Source of the DNA: Calliopum simillimum
Taxonomy: Eukaryota; Arthropoda; Insecta; Diptera; Lauxaniidae
Reading direction: 5' to 3'
DNA length: 64,000 nt
Assembly: GCA_951812925.1 (NCBI GenBank)
Contig: OX638369.1
Span: 28,756,392-28,820,391 of the forward strand
Shown here: in pieces, positions 34,670 through 46,992 of the stretch
How the letters are laid out: each line of letters starts with the position of its first letter
How positions within the stretch are numbered: the stretch's first letter is position 1
The notes under the pieces: model-generated
What the model saw: the letters and a program-made list of their open reading frames with translations, nothing else
What the model was told of the DNA's origin: nothing
Database searches by the model: none
Position numbers and translations under genes: made by a program

Positions 34670-34910
34670 ATGTAATAATATGTCCTGCTTTTTAATTTTA
34701 ATTTTTTTTATTTTAAATTAATTTTATTTATTATTTTTTTTTTTTTAACACTTTTATTTTAATTTATAATGAGAACTTATCTCTTTCAAACATAATTTTG
34801 TTCCTTTGCCTACTAAGATTTTAAACTTTATGTCATTAGTGCTTATTCCATAAGATATAATCTTGTTAGCATTAAATTCAAATATTAAATAAACAAACAT
34901 TTAAACATTT
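33347..34910 (+). mobile_element. Truncated CR1-like LINE insertion
   Basis: About 1.56 kb of element sequence: the 3' part of the reverse transcriptase frame plus an AT-rich 3' UTR of about 240 bp. The 3' end is two perfect AAACATTT units (34895-34902 and 34903-34910), fitting the short microsatellite-like tails of CR1-group LINEs. The minisatellite resumes just downstream. I see no convincing target duplication, although GTATCTT occurs near both junctions because it is part of the host repeat. Confidence 0.75.
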
Positions 34911-36190
34911 ATACTTATCTACGTATCTTCTAGATATCTTGATTTCTTGGAGCAACTTTTAAGTCTCACAAATAATTTTTTGTCTTACAGATACCTTTGT
35001 ATCTGACAGGAAAGATAAAATTGTGTTTTACAGATATATTTGCACCTTACAGATATTTTTGTATCACACAGATACATAATTAATCGTACAGATATACATG
35101 AGTATATCTCAGAGATATTTTTGTATCTAACAGATATTTTTGTACCTTATATGTATATATGTATCCTATAGATACATTTGTGCCTTACGGAAATATTTGT
35201 ATCACACAGATATATCTTTGAGCTTAAAGATACATTTGCATACTAGAGATATCTGTATATGCCATAGATATCTTTGTATTTTATAAATAGATAAAATTAA
35301 ATCTTACAGATGCATTTGTTTCTTCAATACATATTTGAATCTTACAGATAAAATATATTTTTAGTCTGACAGGTATCTTTGTATCTTACAGATAAATTTG
35401 TTTCACATAGAAATTCTTTTTGTATGACAGATATATTTGTATCTTGAAAATATCTTTGATCTCATTGATAAATTTGTATCTTATAGATAAATTTGTATCT
35501 GATAGATATATTTGTAGTTCACATAACATTAAATTTGTACCTAACAGATAAAAATATTTGTTTTGCTTAGCTATGTTTGTATCTTTTAGATGAATTTATA
35601 TGTCATAGGAGTATGTGTTTCTTTTGTACATATTTGTATCTTACAGGTGTATTTGTATCTCATGGATATATTTTTATTTTGCAGACAGATTTCTATCTTC
35701 CAATTATATTTGTAATCTACAGATATGTTTGTGCCTTACAGATGTATCTCCAACTTACAGATATATTTGTATCTAACAAATATAAGAATTTGTATTTAAT
35801 AGACTGATATCATTGATAAATTTGTATCTTATGGATTAATTTGTTTCTGATGGATATACTTATTTGTAATTCAGAGATGTATTTGTATCTAACACATACA
35901 ATCTGTACCTTACAGATAAAAATATTTGTACTGTATAGATATATCTGTATTCAATAGATACATTTATATCCCATAGGAGCATTTGTTTCTTTTGTATATA
36001 AGTATTTGTATCTTACAGATGTTTTTGCATCTCATAGATATATTTTATCTTGCTGACAAATTTGTATCTTCCAGATATCTTTGTAACCTACAGATTTGTT
36101 CGTATCTTACAGATGTGTTTGCATCTTATAGGAATATTAGTATCAAACAACTATAAGAATTTGGATTTTACAGATTAATATCAATTTCAT
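34911..36190 (+). repeat. 20-bp CAGATACATTTGTATCTTA minisatellite, right part
   Basis: Continuation of the left part in the same orientation. Dozens of degenerate units such as TTACAGATATATTTGTATC and TAGATACATTTGTGCC persist to about 36185, where the sequence becomes ordinary. Variants in which the unit is about 18 or 22 bp are common. Confidence 0.85.
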
Positions 36191-37551
36191 TCAAATACGT
36201 ACTTCGCCCTTCCCAATCCTTCCCGATAAACCTATTTTCTAAGTGGAAAGTGGCAAAGAATTTCAAAGTTTCCTTGACCACAAACCCTTAACCTCAAAGC
36301 AAAACATCAAAAGAAATTTGCAAGCAAAGCAAGCAACTTTACATAAACTTCATAACCCCCAAACTACAAGCCGCTAACACTCATTAAGTGTTTCACAAAT
36401 GCAATTCAAATATTCAAGTATTGAAATACAATAATACAATTACAGTACTCAGTTCAGTTCAGTCTGCACGCGACGACGTTTATTTGTTTTACATTTGAAT
36501 GGTAAATAAAAAATGAAATAACCCGAGCCGCCATTGCTGCGCTGCTGCCAGTTAGTTAAGTAAGTGAGTTTTTGAAGGGTTCTCAAGAAACACATAAGTG
36601 GAAAATTGCTATTTGTAATCAAAGCAAAAAAAGCATGTGCCCTCCTCTACAAAAGTACCATTTGATAAAAGTCGCAAGTAAGAGGAGTAGAAAAAAAGGA
36701 ATTTTTCTTGCATGTGAGTGCAATTTTTTCTTTTACCTAAGTACTTAAAGTCAGCGTGGTTGATTTGAGGTTGAGTTTTTTCTATATTCCCTAAGCTCTT
36801 TTGCTTTTAGATGCAGCAAATGCAGCGCAGTCTCCTTCTAAGCTGTTTGTTTGCCTACTTGAGGAGGCTTTTTTTGTCGTACTCTCAAGGCAAGACATCA
36901 AGGCACGCATATAATTGGAAATGAAAACAGATTTTGACTTGATGTTTGTGGCGACGAGTGCCAATTGTTAATGAAGTGGCACTTTAATGTTCCATTTATT
37001 TTTTTGTAGGTATAAAGAGGGAATATTTTTTGTTTACTTTTTAAATTATTTTTCAAATGATTATATACCTAAGTACAGTATACATCAAGTGAAGTTATAA
37101 ATGGCGTAAAAATATAAAACAGCAGTAGACAAAGAAGAGAAAGGACGAAAGACTGGAAATAAGGCTTTGATTGCGAATTTTCTAAGATTTTCAAATGCAA
37201 AATTCAAACAGCCACAGTCATACCAATTTTAGAAATTTTAGTTTCTTAAGAACTTTATTTTTGATAAATATTTCTTACCATAAGGATAGTATAATTGCTG
37301 CAAACATCTGATAGAACTCTAATTACCTAGAAAGAGAAAAATAAATAAATTATTAAATTAATATATTCTCTAAAGCAATAAATAAAATTTTATAAATATA
37401 ATTAAGATATTAAAATAAAAATACAGCCAGCAAATAAAATCTAAGCATTTAAGCTAAATCGCTATAAATTTGTGTTATTTACAGCATTTTTGCTTAAGCG
37501 TTTGCTTTTCTATAATTAATTGCTGGCAAATGTTGCTGAAAAACAAACATT

Positions 37552-37583
<32 letters not shown>

Positions 37584-38620
37584 CACTGGCATAATTTTGT
37601 TTAATTTTATTTAAATGTTTTTCTATGAGCGCTGCAAATGCCAAAAAGGATAATTTTTTGTTTTATTACGAATATTTGTTTTTGCTTAACACGAGCGTCT
37701 CGTCCTTTCAATTGCAATGAATGGCGAAAATTTTGCACGTTTCCGAGAAAAAACAAAAAGTTTTGTTGAATTTGTTTGGAAATTTTTTAGTTGTATATAT
37801 CTACCTACGAAAAAAAAGGAACAGCAATTTCGGGCCAAAAAGTTGAAATTTATTTCAATGCTTGTTAGTGCATATCCACCAGCAGGTAAATTTCGCACTA
37901 ACTTTTGGCGACCTGCAAGCAAATTACACTATAAACTGGGTCGAATTTTAGTAGAAGTCAATGACACGCAAAATAAATGGAGTTTATTTTATTTTTTCAA
38001 AACTAACACTGACTGACTGACAGAGGATATGCATGGCTACTAGCAGAGCTTGTGTCGCTGAAACAGTATGTATTTTGGTATAAAAAAAAGTTTGCAGACA
38101 TTAATTAGCTTAGTTTTGCTTGGTAGTTTTTTATTTTCGTTAGTTCGAGAAGGCACTTTTTGTTTCAAATTTGTTTGAAATTTTTCAGCTTTCAAACTTT
38201 AACTGATTTTTGCTTTATATCATACGTGTAAAAAGCAATTATTTTGGTTTACAAAAAATCACATTTGCATATCCAATAAACACGATGGTATACGGCATGC
38301 CATATTATTGCTATAAACAATATAATACAATTAAAATTGCATTTAAAAGCCCCAAAACTGCATTCCCAGAAATAATTGGCAGATTCAAAATGCTGCAAGA
38401 ACTGCGCGCACACGCCATTTGTTGCAGTACCTGTACAAACGCAATTGCAGTAGTTAAGACACTTAGATAAAAAAATATAGCTTATATGTTAATAATAGAT
38501 GTCTTATTGGAATAATAGTTTTCCTATAAATTTCATACCTTCAATACTGTAAAGTATTGTACATACATTCATAGAAGCAAAAGTAAGACTATAACAAAAA
38601 TCAATACTCATTCCATTCTA
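36191..38620. other. Non-coding stretch, nothing recognised
   Basis: A pentanucleotide run (TTTTG)n lies at about 37557-37582. Frames on both strands near 37686-38016 and 38210-38470 show no recognisable domain. The cluster TCAGTTCAGTTCAGTC at 36449-36464 resembles fly initiator elements but has no supporting promoter context. Confidence 0.5.
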
Positions 38621-38628
38621 CTTTACAC

Positions 38629-38690
38629 AGCGCCATCTAATGTTAGTGGAGTTAAGTTCGTTAACCGACAGTAGTTAGCGCCATCTAATG
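38629..38690. repeat. Direct repeat AGCGCCATCTAATG
   Basis: The 14-mer AGCGCCATCTAATG occurs at 38629-38642 and at 38677-38690, 48 bp apart. A TATAAAG box lies near 38775, followed by CATTCAGACG. GCGCCATCT words are familiar from insect transposon DNA, so this may be an old LTR fragment, but no ends could be set. Confidence 0.5.
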
Positions 38691-38699
38691 AAAGATAAG

Positions 38700-39040
38700 T
38701 TAAGCGTATCATTCTGTGCGAACTGAACAGGAATGGGTTCTGTACATAGAAAGTTCTGCGTGTGTAGTACGTGTATAAAGCGTAAAACATTCAGACGTAA
38801 ATCGAGTAAAGTAATAAGTACAAAACCAACTACTGGTTGCGACAAAAAGCGTAAAACAAAGTGCGACATCAACATTTATAGTTGAACAGGGATTCTAAGT
38901 TGCTGCTGAAAATTGAGAATGTTCTTAAAACGGTTTGATCTTAGTGCTGTTAAGAAAGTGTATCATAATGGTATGTCCCATTAAGTTCAATCACCCAAAG
39001 TAAAATTTTTTCCGAATTTCAAATAGATTTTTTTGTAGAT
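38700..39040. other. Unrecognised stretch
   Basis: Less AT-rich sequence downstream of the direct repeat, without a visible gene or element boundary. Confidence 0.4.
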
Positions 39041-39044
39041 TTTC

Positions 39045-39190
39045 AACGTTGTTTTCCATTTTGAATCCAAATCTGGCCGCAAAGTTGCTATACCTCGTCA
39101 ACCTATCCTTACTCATTATTGCAAGAAAACACGTTGATCTGATAACTGAAATATTGGTTTTCTCTTCGGAGCAAAACTGTTTTTTATTAA
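39045..39190 (+). mobile_element. Relic related to the 60-kb foldback arms
   Basis: TTTTGAATCCAAATCTGGCC followed by AAAGTTGCTATACCTC matches the left arm of the 59823-60782 element (TTGAATCCAAATCCGGCC, then GAACTGCTATATCTC). The similarity fades downstream. Only this inner arm segment is visible, so it is a short fragment. Confidence 0.45.
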
Positions 39191-39239
39191 GTTTTTGCAA
39201 GTTTATTTAAAAATATTGTAAATTTTATTTAATATGTTG

Positions 39240-39860
39240 TTTTAAATATTGTTATATGATCAATGGAACCCACTAACCTGATAACCACTCAGTTCAGTTG
39301 GCACACATTCATATTCCAGTGGCCAATGACCACGCAACCATGTAACCAAATTGGTTCATTAGTATGAAAAGTTCTTATTTTCAAAGATAAAAATCTAGTT
39401 GTAGGAAACAGAAACTACACTAAATCGATTTATTGTTTCAAACACTATTTTATGTTCTATGGATCCCATTTGACTTCATTGGAATCCATTCATGTTCCAG
39501 TACTCCTTGGCCAGGTGACCAAGTGGCCATATTGGGTTCTTAGTATGAACATTGCTTATTTCCAAGGACAAAATTCCGTCGTTAAGAAGAAGAAACTACA
39601 CTGAGTTTTGTTTTATTGGAATCCACACATGTTTCAGTGGTACATGGTCAGCTGACCAAGTGTCCATATTGGATTCTTAGTATAAAAAGTCTTTATTTTC
39701 GAGCATAAAACTCTGGCTTTAGGAAAAAGAAACTACACGAAACTGATATATTCTTTTAAACACTGTTTTTCTCTAGATCAAATTTGATATCATCGGGGTC
39801 CATTCATGTTCCAGTCGTCCATGGCCAGGTGACCAAGCAGCCATGTTGCACACTTCAAAG
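39240..39860 (+). repeat. Four-copy tandem repeat, 140-185-bp units
   Basis: The block CATTCATGTTCCAGT, then TGGCCAGGTGACCAAG, GGCCATATTGG, TTCTTAGTATGAA and GAAACTACACT occurs with its order preserved around 39310, 39493, 39632 and 39805. The units are diverged and vary in length, the third being shortest. The array ends near 39855 within a fourth, partial unit. Confidence 0.75.
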
Positions 39861-40334
39861 CTAAATGCCCAAAACACAGGCACATAAAAACATTCAGAAT
39901 TCGTAATCAGAACCTATATATCTTACAGAATATGGTGTCCCTTACAAAAAATGTCAAAATTATCCGAAAAGTATATACACAATGACCCAAAGGGTAGAAA
40001 ACTATCTCAGCAATTTTAACATCGGATAACTTAGACATGGCAATCCCGACTAGAATTATTTTTTCACATCTCTTCTTGGAGACTTTTGGTAAATGTGCTG
40101 AGGCGGTGTGGGAGTGGTGAAATGAAGGTCATCGTGATACAAAAATGATAGCCAACAGTCTAAAGATCAAGTAATTTTTAGAGTTTCTAGTTTCGTAGAA
40201 ATCCCTATTTTATTTAAAGGGTAGAAAACTATCCCTCTGGACCAATATGGGTTAAAAAGTGCAAAGACACGTTTTGTTCTATTTGCAAAATTTTCGACTC
40301 CAACATTTTTCGACTTTTTAAACATTTTTGACTT
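39861..40334. other. Spacer between repeats
   Basis: No gene recognised. AAAGGGTAGAAAACTATC occurs twice (near 39998 and 40218), suggesting a further small diverged duplication. Confidence 0.45.
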
Positions 40335-40962
40335 CTAATGTTCTACATCCAGAGTCTTTTCACCTTGTTTCTCCGTTTGTAATGCGGAGAAGAAGGCGTG
40401 GCAGGTATAGAAAAGTATATATATTATTGATAAGCGTCAACTCCTGACTTGATATAGCCATGTTCGTCTATCTGTGCTTGGAAATACATATTACGGGAGA
40501 ACTGAGATAGTTCAATAGAATTAAGTTCACTGCCTCCGCCACCAAAATTGGTTTGCGGAATTGAAAATTAGCAAAATTAGTCATAGGACACGCCTACCGC
40601 CCATACGAAAAATATATTCAAAATGCAATTTTTGGAATATTTTTCAAGACAATGCAACCATAATACACATAAATACAAAAGACGGTAAGCGCAAGCTCTG
40701 AGCAAAAACTAGGCTACCTCGGACAAGAGGGCGTGGCACCTCCCATACAAGCAAAAGCTTCAAAATGCTATAATGAAAAGGCTTTTTGTGGTAACCCAAC
40801 CAAATTTCACTCAGATACTGAGAACAGTAAGTGCAAGATCTGAGCAAAAGCTATTAGAATTCAAAAAAAGGGTCATGGCACCTCCCGTACAAGCAATATT
40901 TTCGAAAAAAAAAGCAGTGGAGAGTATTTAATTTTTGGCCAGACCAAAGGTAACACCCTTAC
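40335..40962 (+). mobile_element. TATACCCTACAC interspersed repeat, copy 2
   Basis: Homologous to 5143-5943 in the same orientation. It retains TTTGTAATGCGGAGAAG, AAAAGTATATATATTATTGA, TTGATATAGCCATGTTCGTC, ACACGCCTACCGCCCATAC and the 3' part GGCCAGACCAAAGGTAACAC. It has only two of the 140-bp internal units (copy 1 has three) and lacks the CTGG expansion. Its TATACCC start is decayed to TTCTACATCCAGAG. Confidence 0.75.
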
Positions 40963-42699
40963 TATTTTATTTTTATTTTCTTAGTAGCGCATTTGATTTG
41001 GTATTTTAAATCTAAAAACATAATCGTTCTATCATAAGCACCATTAATTCAAACTTTTTTTCTGAGTGTAGTATGCTGGTGAGTCCGCAACAAGAGTCAA
41101 CAGCTACCACTACAATTTTGTATATGGCGCAATTTAATTTCATTTCAAAAACGATTTTAAATTACAAATTAAAAATCTACGAATTTGCACGCAAGTGTAT
41201 ATGTGATAATGTTAGTTTTACCATATGCACTGGCCAATACGTTGCGCCAATATTTTATGGTGGATTTATTTTTGGAAAATCTTGTTTATTGACAATATTG
41301 CAGCTTGTGGCATCAAGTGGGTGGGTTTGTTTATGTCCACTAATTTGTTTGGTAAACAAATTTGCACTACTAATGAGTGCAACACTGAAAATTGTTAATT
41401 TTGTATTACGCTAAGTTTTCTAATTTGGTATTAAATTGGTAGTGAGTGTGAAATATTGGTTATTTTGGTAAATAATAATTTGCAAAGAACAAATTGGCTG
41501 CAAACAAGAGAAAGCTTAAGCCTTAAATAAAAAATTGCTTTTATTTTACTTTTGATTTAACGATGGTGCTCAACGACCATCGCTTAATAAGTTCATATTG
41601 GTATATTTTCCAAGGGTCAGTCTCGAGATAGTGAGTGAAACTTTCAAAAAAGATCTGAAGTACTGTTTTTTGAATATGTCATAAGATTGACGAGTCATTT
41701 TACTGAATTTTTGTTAAATCTCTTCATAGTGACTTAAGTAAAAAAGAAAACTCAAATAACAAAAAAAAAAAAAAAGTGAAAATTATGACCACAGAATCTG
41801 TCCAGTTCAAATTTATGAAAATTATACCAATTAGCTGTAGACATAAAATACGGAAATGAACAGACACACATACGTAAACATATACAACAGCAACAAAAAT
41901 ACATGGCAAAAATACTAGAAACCTAGAGAGAAATAAGCATACCCACAGGTACCACAAAAAAACAGCAGCAGCAACAGCAGCCGCAGCAGTAGAAATGCTT
42001 ACCCATATAATTAGTTTCTAGGGAATAGCGTGTGAAGCGACAATTGCACCGTTTGGCTGACTGTCTTTCTGTCTGACTGTCAGTGCCAGCAAGAAATGCG
42101 AAAGATTCTTTTACTGTCACTGCTGACGTTACTACTGTTGCTACTGTTACGCCTGTGAATTATTGTCTCTTACCACAAATTTGTGGAGTGAATCCTTTTT
42201 GGGTTTTCTTTTTTTTTTTTGTTTTTTTTATTTATTATTGTGCTTTTTCTGTGGTTTTTCTCCAACAAGTCGTATCCAGCTATCTAGCTACTATGTGTGA
42301 ATTTAATTATTTTGGTTTTTTTGGTTTTAAGGTGTGAATTTTTTTTGTTTAAGTTACGAAAAAAACGTAAAAACTTGCACTTCAACTGAAGGTGGCGTGT
42401 CAATTAAACGTTTGTCACACCCATGACAATTGTAAGGAAATAATTTGATGTCAGTGTTTTTTATGTTAAAGAAGGATGTGTTGAAAGGGGGAAGGAGGAG
42501 GTGTTAGATAGTGCACACTTGGTAAAACTTTAAGTGAAAGAAATCGAAAGTAGAAAGAAACGCTTTTGAAGAATGTGCCCAAATTGTCTTTAAAGAATTC
42601 AGTTTAGCACAGGTCTTATCTAAAGTAAAAATCTTTCAAATATCTTAATTAATGCATAAAATCTGCTCAAAATGAATCTTCAGTGCACTAAGTATAAGA
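40963..42699. other. Non-coding stretch, nothing recognised
   Basis: A plus-strand frame at 41073-41414 (113 codons) has hydrophobic segments but no recognisable family and no surrounding gene structure. A GCAGCAGCAACAGCAGCC run lies near 41964-41985 and T-rich tracts near 42208-42232. Confidence 0.45.
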
Positions 42700-44340
42700 C
42701 ATTTTGTTTTAAAATATTCACTTATATATTTTTTGTTCACGATCGCTTTTTTGACTTATGAGTGAGTGTTCTTTTGCTTAAATTTTATTAAAACATATCC
42801 AATAAAACATTTTGCATAAAATAAACTTAAAATAAATCATCAGTGTATTAAGCAACAGATGATTTTGGCTTCGAATTCCCTTTGATTTTTTTAGATTACG
42901 ATCGATTATTTGACTCATGAATGCTGCTTTGGATATTTTTCACTTGAAAGTCCTTCATTTTGTTGTGGGTGTTCTTTTGTCACTATTTTAGCTAATGGTC
43001 ACTTTTTGACTAGAAATATCTGTCTTAAGATGAAATTGCTGTTAAATTTTGTTATTTTTCTTGAATCAAAGCGTCTTTTAACTCAAAAGAATATCTTAAA
43101 TTCGAAAGAAATCACCTAGTGGGTGCGTTTTTGGCTTTCGAGTGATCTTTTGGCTCGCAAGTACTCTTTTGGCTCACGATTGCCTATTTGATTCAAAAAA
43201 AAAAATCTAAAAAATGCTGTGATGTATGGCTGCTAGTTAAAAATTTTAAGTTTTTACCTTTTTCAAACGATTCTTTTATGTTGACTCATGAGTATTTTTG
43301 ATACTCAGGCGACTTGAGAACAATATTTTGACTCGAGAGTACTATTTTGACTCATGGTCACTAATTTGACTTAAAAAATACGTACGTAAGCTCTTTATGT
43401 GCAAACTTTGACTCATGAGTACAGCTTACGTTGCTATCGCTTGAAGAAGTTCATTTTACTCCTGAGTATTTTCTTTGATTTGCAATTGCTGTGTCAAGTT
43501 AAGCATGCTTCTCTAGCTAGCAAGTGTTTTTTGCCTCATGAGTACTCTTTTATCTTACAGTTGACTCAAAAGTACACAATAGACTCATTTGACTAGAAAA
43601 AGATCTTAGAGTGTTTAGATGTATGCCTGGTAATTACAAGTGTTAAGGTTCTGCATTTTTCAATCGATTTCTTTGTAGTGACTCAAGAGTTTTATTTTGA
43701 CACGCAATTATTTATTCGACTCGACAACACATTTGGCTAAGAAATACGTATTTAAGCTTTTTATATGGAAATTGTGACTCATGAGTACAGCTTTTACTAC
43801 CATGACTTGAAGACATTCATTTGACTCGTGAGTGGTTTTTTAGGCTTGTTGTATTAACGTGAGCATGCTTGAGTACTCTTTTGATTCATAGTTGACTCAA
43901 AAGTACACATTGAACTTAATTGACTTGAAAAAGGTCATGATGTGCTTAGAAAAAATGGCTGATCCTTACATATGTAAAGTTTCTGCCTTTTTCAAGCGAT
44001 TCTTTTCTTTTGACTCAGGAGTTTTTTTTTTGACACGCAATTACTCTTTTGAATCGAGAACGCTTTTACGACTTGAGAGCACTATTTTGATTCATGGTCA
44101 CTCATTTGACTTGAAAAATACACTTGTAAGCTTTTTATATGCAATTTTTGACTTATGAGTACAGCTGTCGGTTCTATAAATTGAAAGCATTGAATTGACT
44201 TGTGAGTGTTTTCTTTGGTTTGCAATTGCTGAGTTGACCTAAGCATGATACTCAGGCTAGCGAACGCTTTTTTGTCCCACGAGCACCATTTTGACTCATA
44301 GTTGACTCGAAAGTGCCAATTATACTCACGATATGTGAGT
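42700..44340 (+). repeat. ~370-bp higher-order repeat built on TGACTC motifs
   Basis: Short units around TTGACTCATGAGTACT recur every 20-40 bp. They are organised into a longer unit: TGACTCATGAGTACAGCTT at 43409 recurs at 43775 and, with one change, at 44149. Other landmarks recur in order (GATTCATGGTCACT, TTTGCAATTGCTG, AAGCATG, CATAGTTGACTC). The portion before about 43230 is an earlier, more degenerate part. TGACTCA is the AP-1/CNC binding core, but the motif is simply the repeat unit here. Confidence 0.85.
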
Positions 44341-45302
44341 TTATACTGTTAAAAGATGAAGTTGACATAATCAACAATAATTACTAATCTATTTGGCTTT
44401 ATTTTTGAGTTTTTACGTATTGTTAATCAAGATATTATTTTGAAATATATCTTGCCATGTAATGTCTCTATTGGAAAAATAAACTTTTTGTATAAGAAAT
44501 TGATATACTTATTTTGTTTTCAAAGCCTTTTAACCCAAACAGCAACTACAAAAAACAGCTCCATAGAAATTATCGCCCACAAATTAATGTGAATTGAATT
44601 AATTATGACACTTAAAAGTTTAAATTTTTTGATAAGTTCATGTAATTGAAACTTGTCAATGTCACTAAAGTTTTTTTATTGCGCAGCAATGTTGTAACAC
44701 CCTTGTTTCTTCTATCACCAACCCCACAATGCCATCACCAACATCACAGCCGCAGCAGAATGAATTTTTTATAGCTAACGATTAAGTTGATTTTTAGATG
44801 AAATTAATAACATGTTGAGCAGCAGTAAATGAAAAGTATGAAAAGTTAATCATCAAGAAAAGTTAAGCAAAAAAGTTGCACACGCTCAGACACACACAGA
44901 CACAAAAGTTTTAAATTTCATTTAGTCAACAAAACTATATCATACGTTAAGGCGGCGGCGGCAAAGCCAGCCACTTGAAACAAAGAGACTTAATTTAGGT
45001 ATGTTGCGGAGCCTAAAATTAAACACTAACTTGCGGAAGCTTGCGGTGTTGTTGGTATTTAATTAAGCCGCATGATTAATCCTTTTGCTGCTGACACACA
45101 TATTGGTGAATGTATGTATATGCGCCTAAAATTGCGCTAATGATATTAGTTATGGTTTCGGGCGCTTTGGCTAAAGCGCAGGTGTTACTTAATTACAATC
45201 AACTAATTGATGAACGATATTCGAAATCATTGCTTAAAAACAATAGATTGTTAGCATATTAAATTGAGATTTAAAAGAAAAGTGAAATTAGCGAGATAAA
45301 AG
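44341..45302. other. Non-coding stretch, nothing recognised
   Basis: Only simple features: a GGCGGCGGCGGC run near 44951-44960 and an ACACACAGACAC tract near 44890. Confidence 0.5.
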
Positions 45303-45660
45303 GTGTCCCATAACTAACGCAAAATTTGAATTGAGTAGGAAATACATTTTTGTTTCTATTCTATTGTTTTTTTAAAATAAATCTAAGACACATAAGATTA
45401 AGTTACGTAAGAAACTATGCACCGTGCAGATCGCTTCCATGGTTAAGCTGGCACATACTAACGCATTTTTTTTGTCGAAATTTTACATGACCACTGTGCG
45501 TAAATGTAGCTGAATTTCGTTGATACGTTGAATCACCTTTTTTAATGCATTTTTCATAATTTAAGACTATGCGCTGTCAAACTGTTTTCTTTTTTTTGGT
45601 TATCCACACTTTACCGCTCAAATGGTCGCTAACGAAAATCTTGCGTGAATTATGGGACAC
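45303..45660 (-). mobile_element. GTGTCCCATAA MITE, copy 2
   Basis: Bounded by GTGTCCCATAACTAACGCAA (45303) and, on the opposite strand from 45660, GTGTCCCATAATTCACGCAA. Read on the minus strand, the interior matches copy 1 along most of its length: AAGTGTGGATAACCAA, GAAAACAGTTTGACAGC, GAAATTCAGCTACATTTA, CCAGCTTAACCATG and CTGCAC appear in the same order. It is 358 bp against 445 bp for copy 1, through internal gaps. Non-autonomous. Confidence 0.75.
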
Positions 45661-46992
45661 ACTTTATTAAAGTGCTAATTGCATATTTTTTAGCATCAGC
45701 TAAGAAAAAAAGCTCAAAATTTAAACCATCCAGCCATTCCTTCATTTATCTTCCTTAAATATTTTAATTCATTTAATGCGACTTAAAAGTTAAGCAGATT
45801 TTCAAGTTATGCAAATATCATGAAAGCAATTAGTCCAACACATGAACAACAACAAAATGCTATTACATACATATGTATAAGTACAAGTACATTTTCAGAG
45901 ATAACATCAGCAACAACAATAGAATTAACAAATAGACATAAAGGCAGCTAAATTTTAATTACAACCCAAAAAGTACTTTGTTGCAAACTTTGATTCATTG
46001 CACCCAGCCTCCCTCACTAAACTTAATGTTCTTACACAAACAAACAAGCATTTATATACACACGCTTTGAATCCTTTTGCCCAGTTACCATTTTTATGAT
46101 GTGAGAATCCACCACCACCAACACCAGCAGAAGCTGCAACTAAGGCGCTTAATTTAAACTCTTACCAGTGGTGTCAACTTAAAAATCTTACATTATGTAA
46201 TTAAGTAATGAGAAATATGTCGCTATTTTTGTTTTAAATTGTTCTCTGTTTTATTTTACATTAAATAAATTAAAAAGTTGTCGTCATCAGGACACTACCG
46301 TCATATAAATGTGCATATATGTATACAATGTAAGGACGACAAGGTTACTTGTTTGCTTTGAGAGACTTATGTATTTAAGAAGAATAGTATACGTGTATGC
46401 ACAGTGGCACAAAAATTTTATGTTAAGTAACAAAAATGTGTGATCATAATGTGCCAATGAAATTATGCCCAACATTTTAACATTTTCGCCCACTGTGTCA
46501 CGTTGCATGCAGTCAAAAAGAAAAAAGAATTCGACATTTTATGTAGATTTTTATTGTTAGTGTTTTTAATTTTAATGCCACTTTCATTGTTTTTCTAAGT
46601 AATTGCTTTAGTGTGTGTGTGTAGAAATTTAATACTCTTATACGTTAGTGCATACCTTTGTACAAACATACATACACGAATATTTGTGTGAATGTATGCA
46701 TGTGCTCTGTTTTTTTATGCGCTCAGTTGTCTAAGTCTTCCATTGTTTACGTAGTTTAAGTATTTAATTGTTACTGCGTTTAACGACTTTGTTGCTAAAA
46801 TATTTTACTATGGCAACTCTTTTTTTAAACTTTTTCCTACCGCATGGACACATACAAAATGCCAAAGGTAAAACTTTTTTTTTGTTTGCTTAAAGTTACG
46901 TTTTAAAAGTGAATTTCCTTTAGCTGACACTTAATAATTATAGCCAAAGTTTTGTTATAAAAAAATTTCTTATAAAAGTTACCATACGAGTA
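45661..46992. other. Non-coding stretch, nothing recognised
   Basis: No gene or array. CAACAACAACAAAATG-type and CCACCACCACC-type words near 45845 and 46110, and a (TG)n tract near 46610, are short microsatellites. Confidence 0.5.

Noticed and set aside
36449..36480. TCAGTTCAGTTCAGTC cluster as a core promoter
   Set aside because: Initiator-like words only; no TATA box, and no downstream promoter element at the required spacing for the first two initiators.
41073..41414. 113-codon frame with hydrophobic segments
   Set aside because: AT-rich chance frames often look hydrophobic; no family and no neighbouring exons.
42700..44340. A CRISPR-like or regulatory direct-repeat array
   Set aside because: Repeats and spacers are both degenerate and spacing is irregular; eukaryotic higher-order satellite structure explains it.
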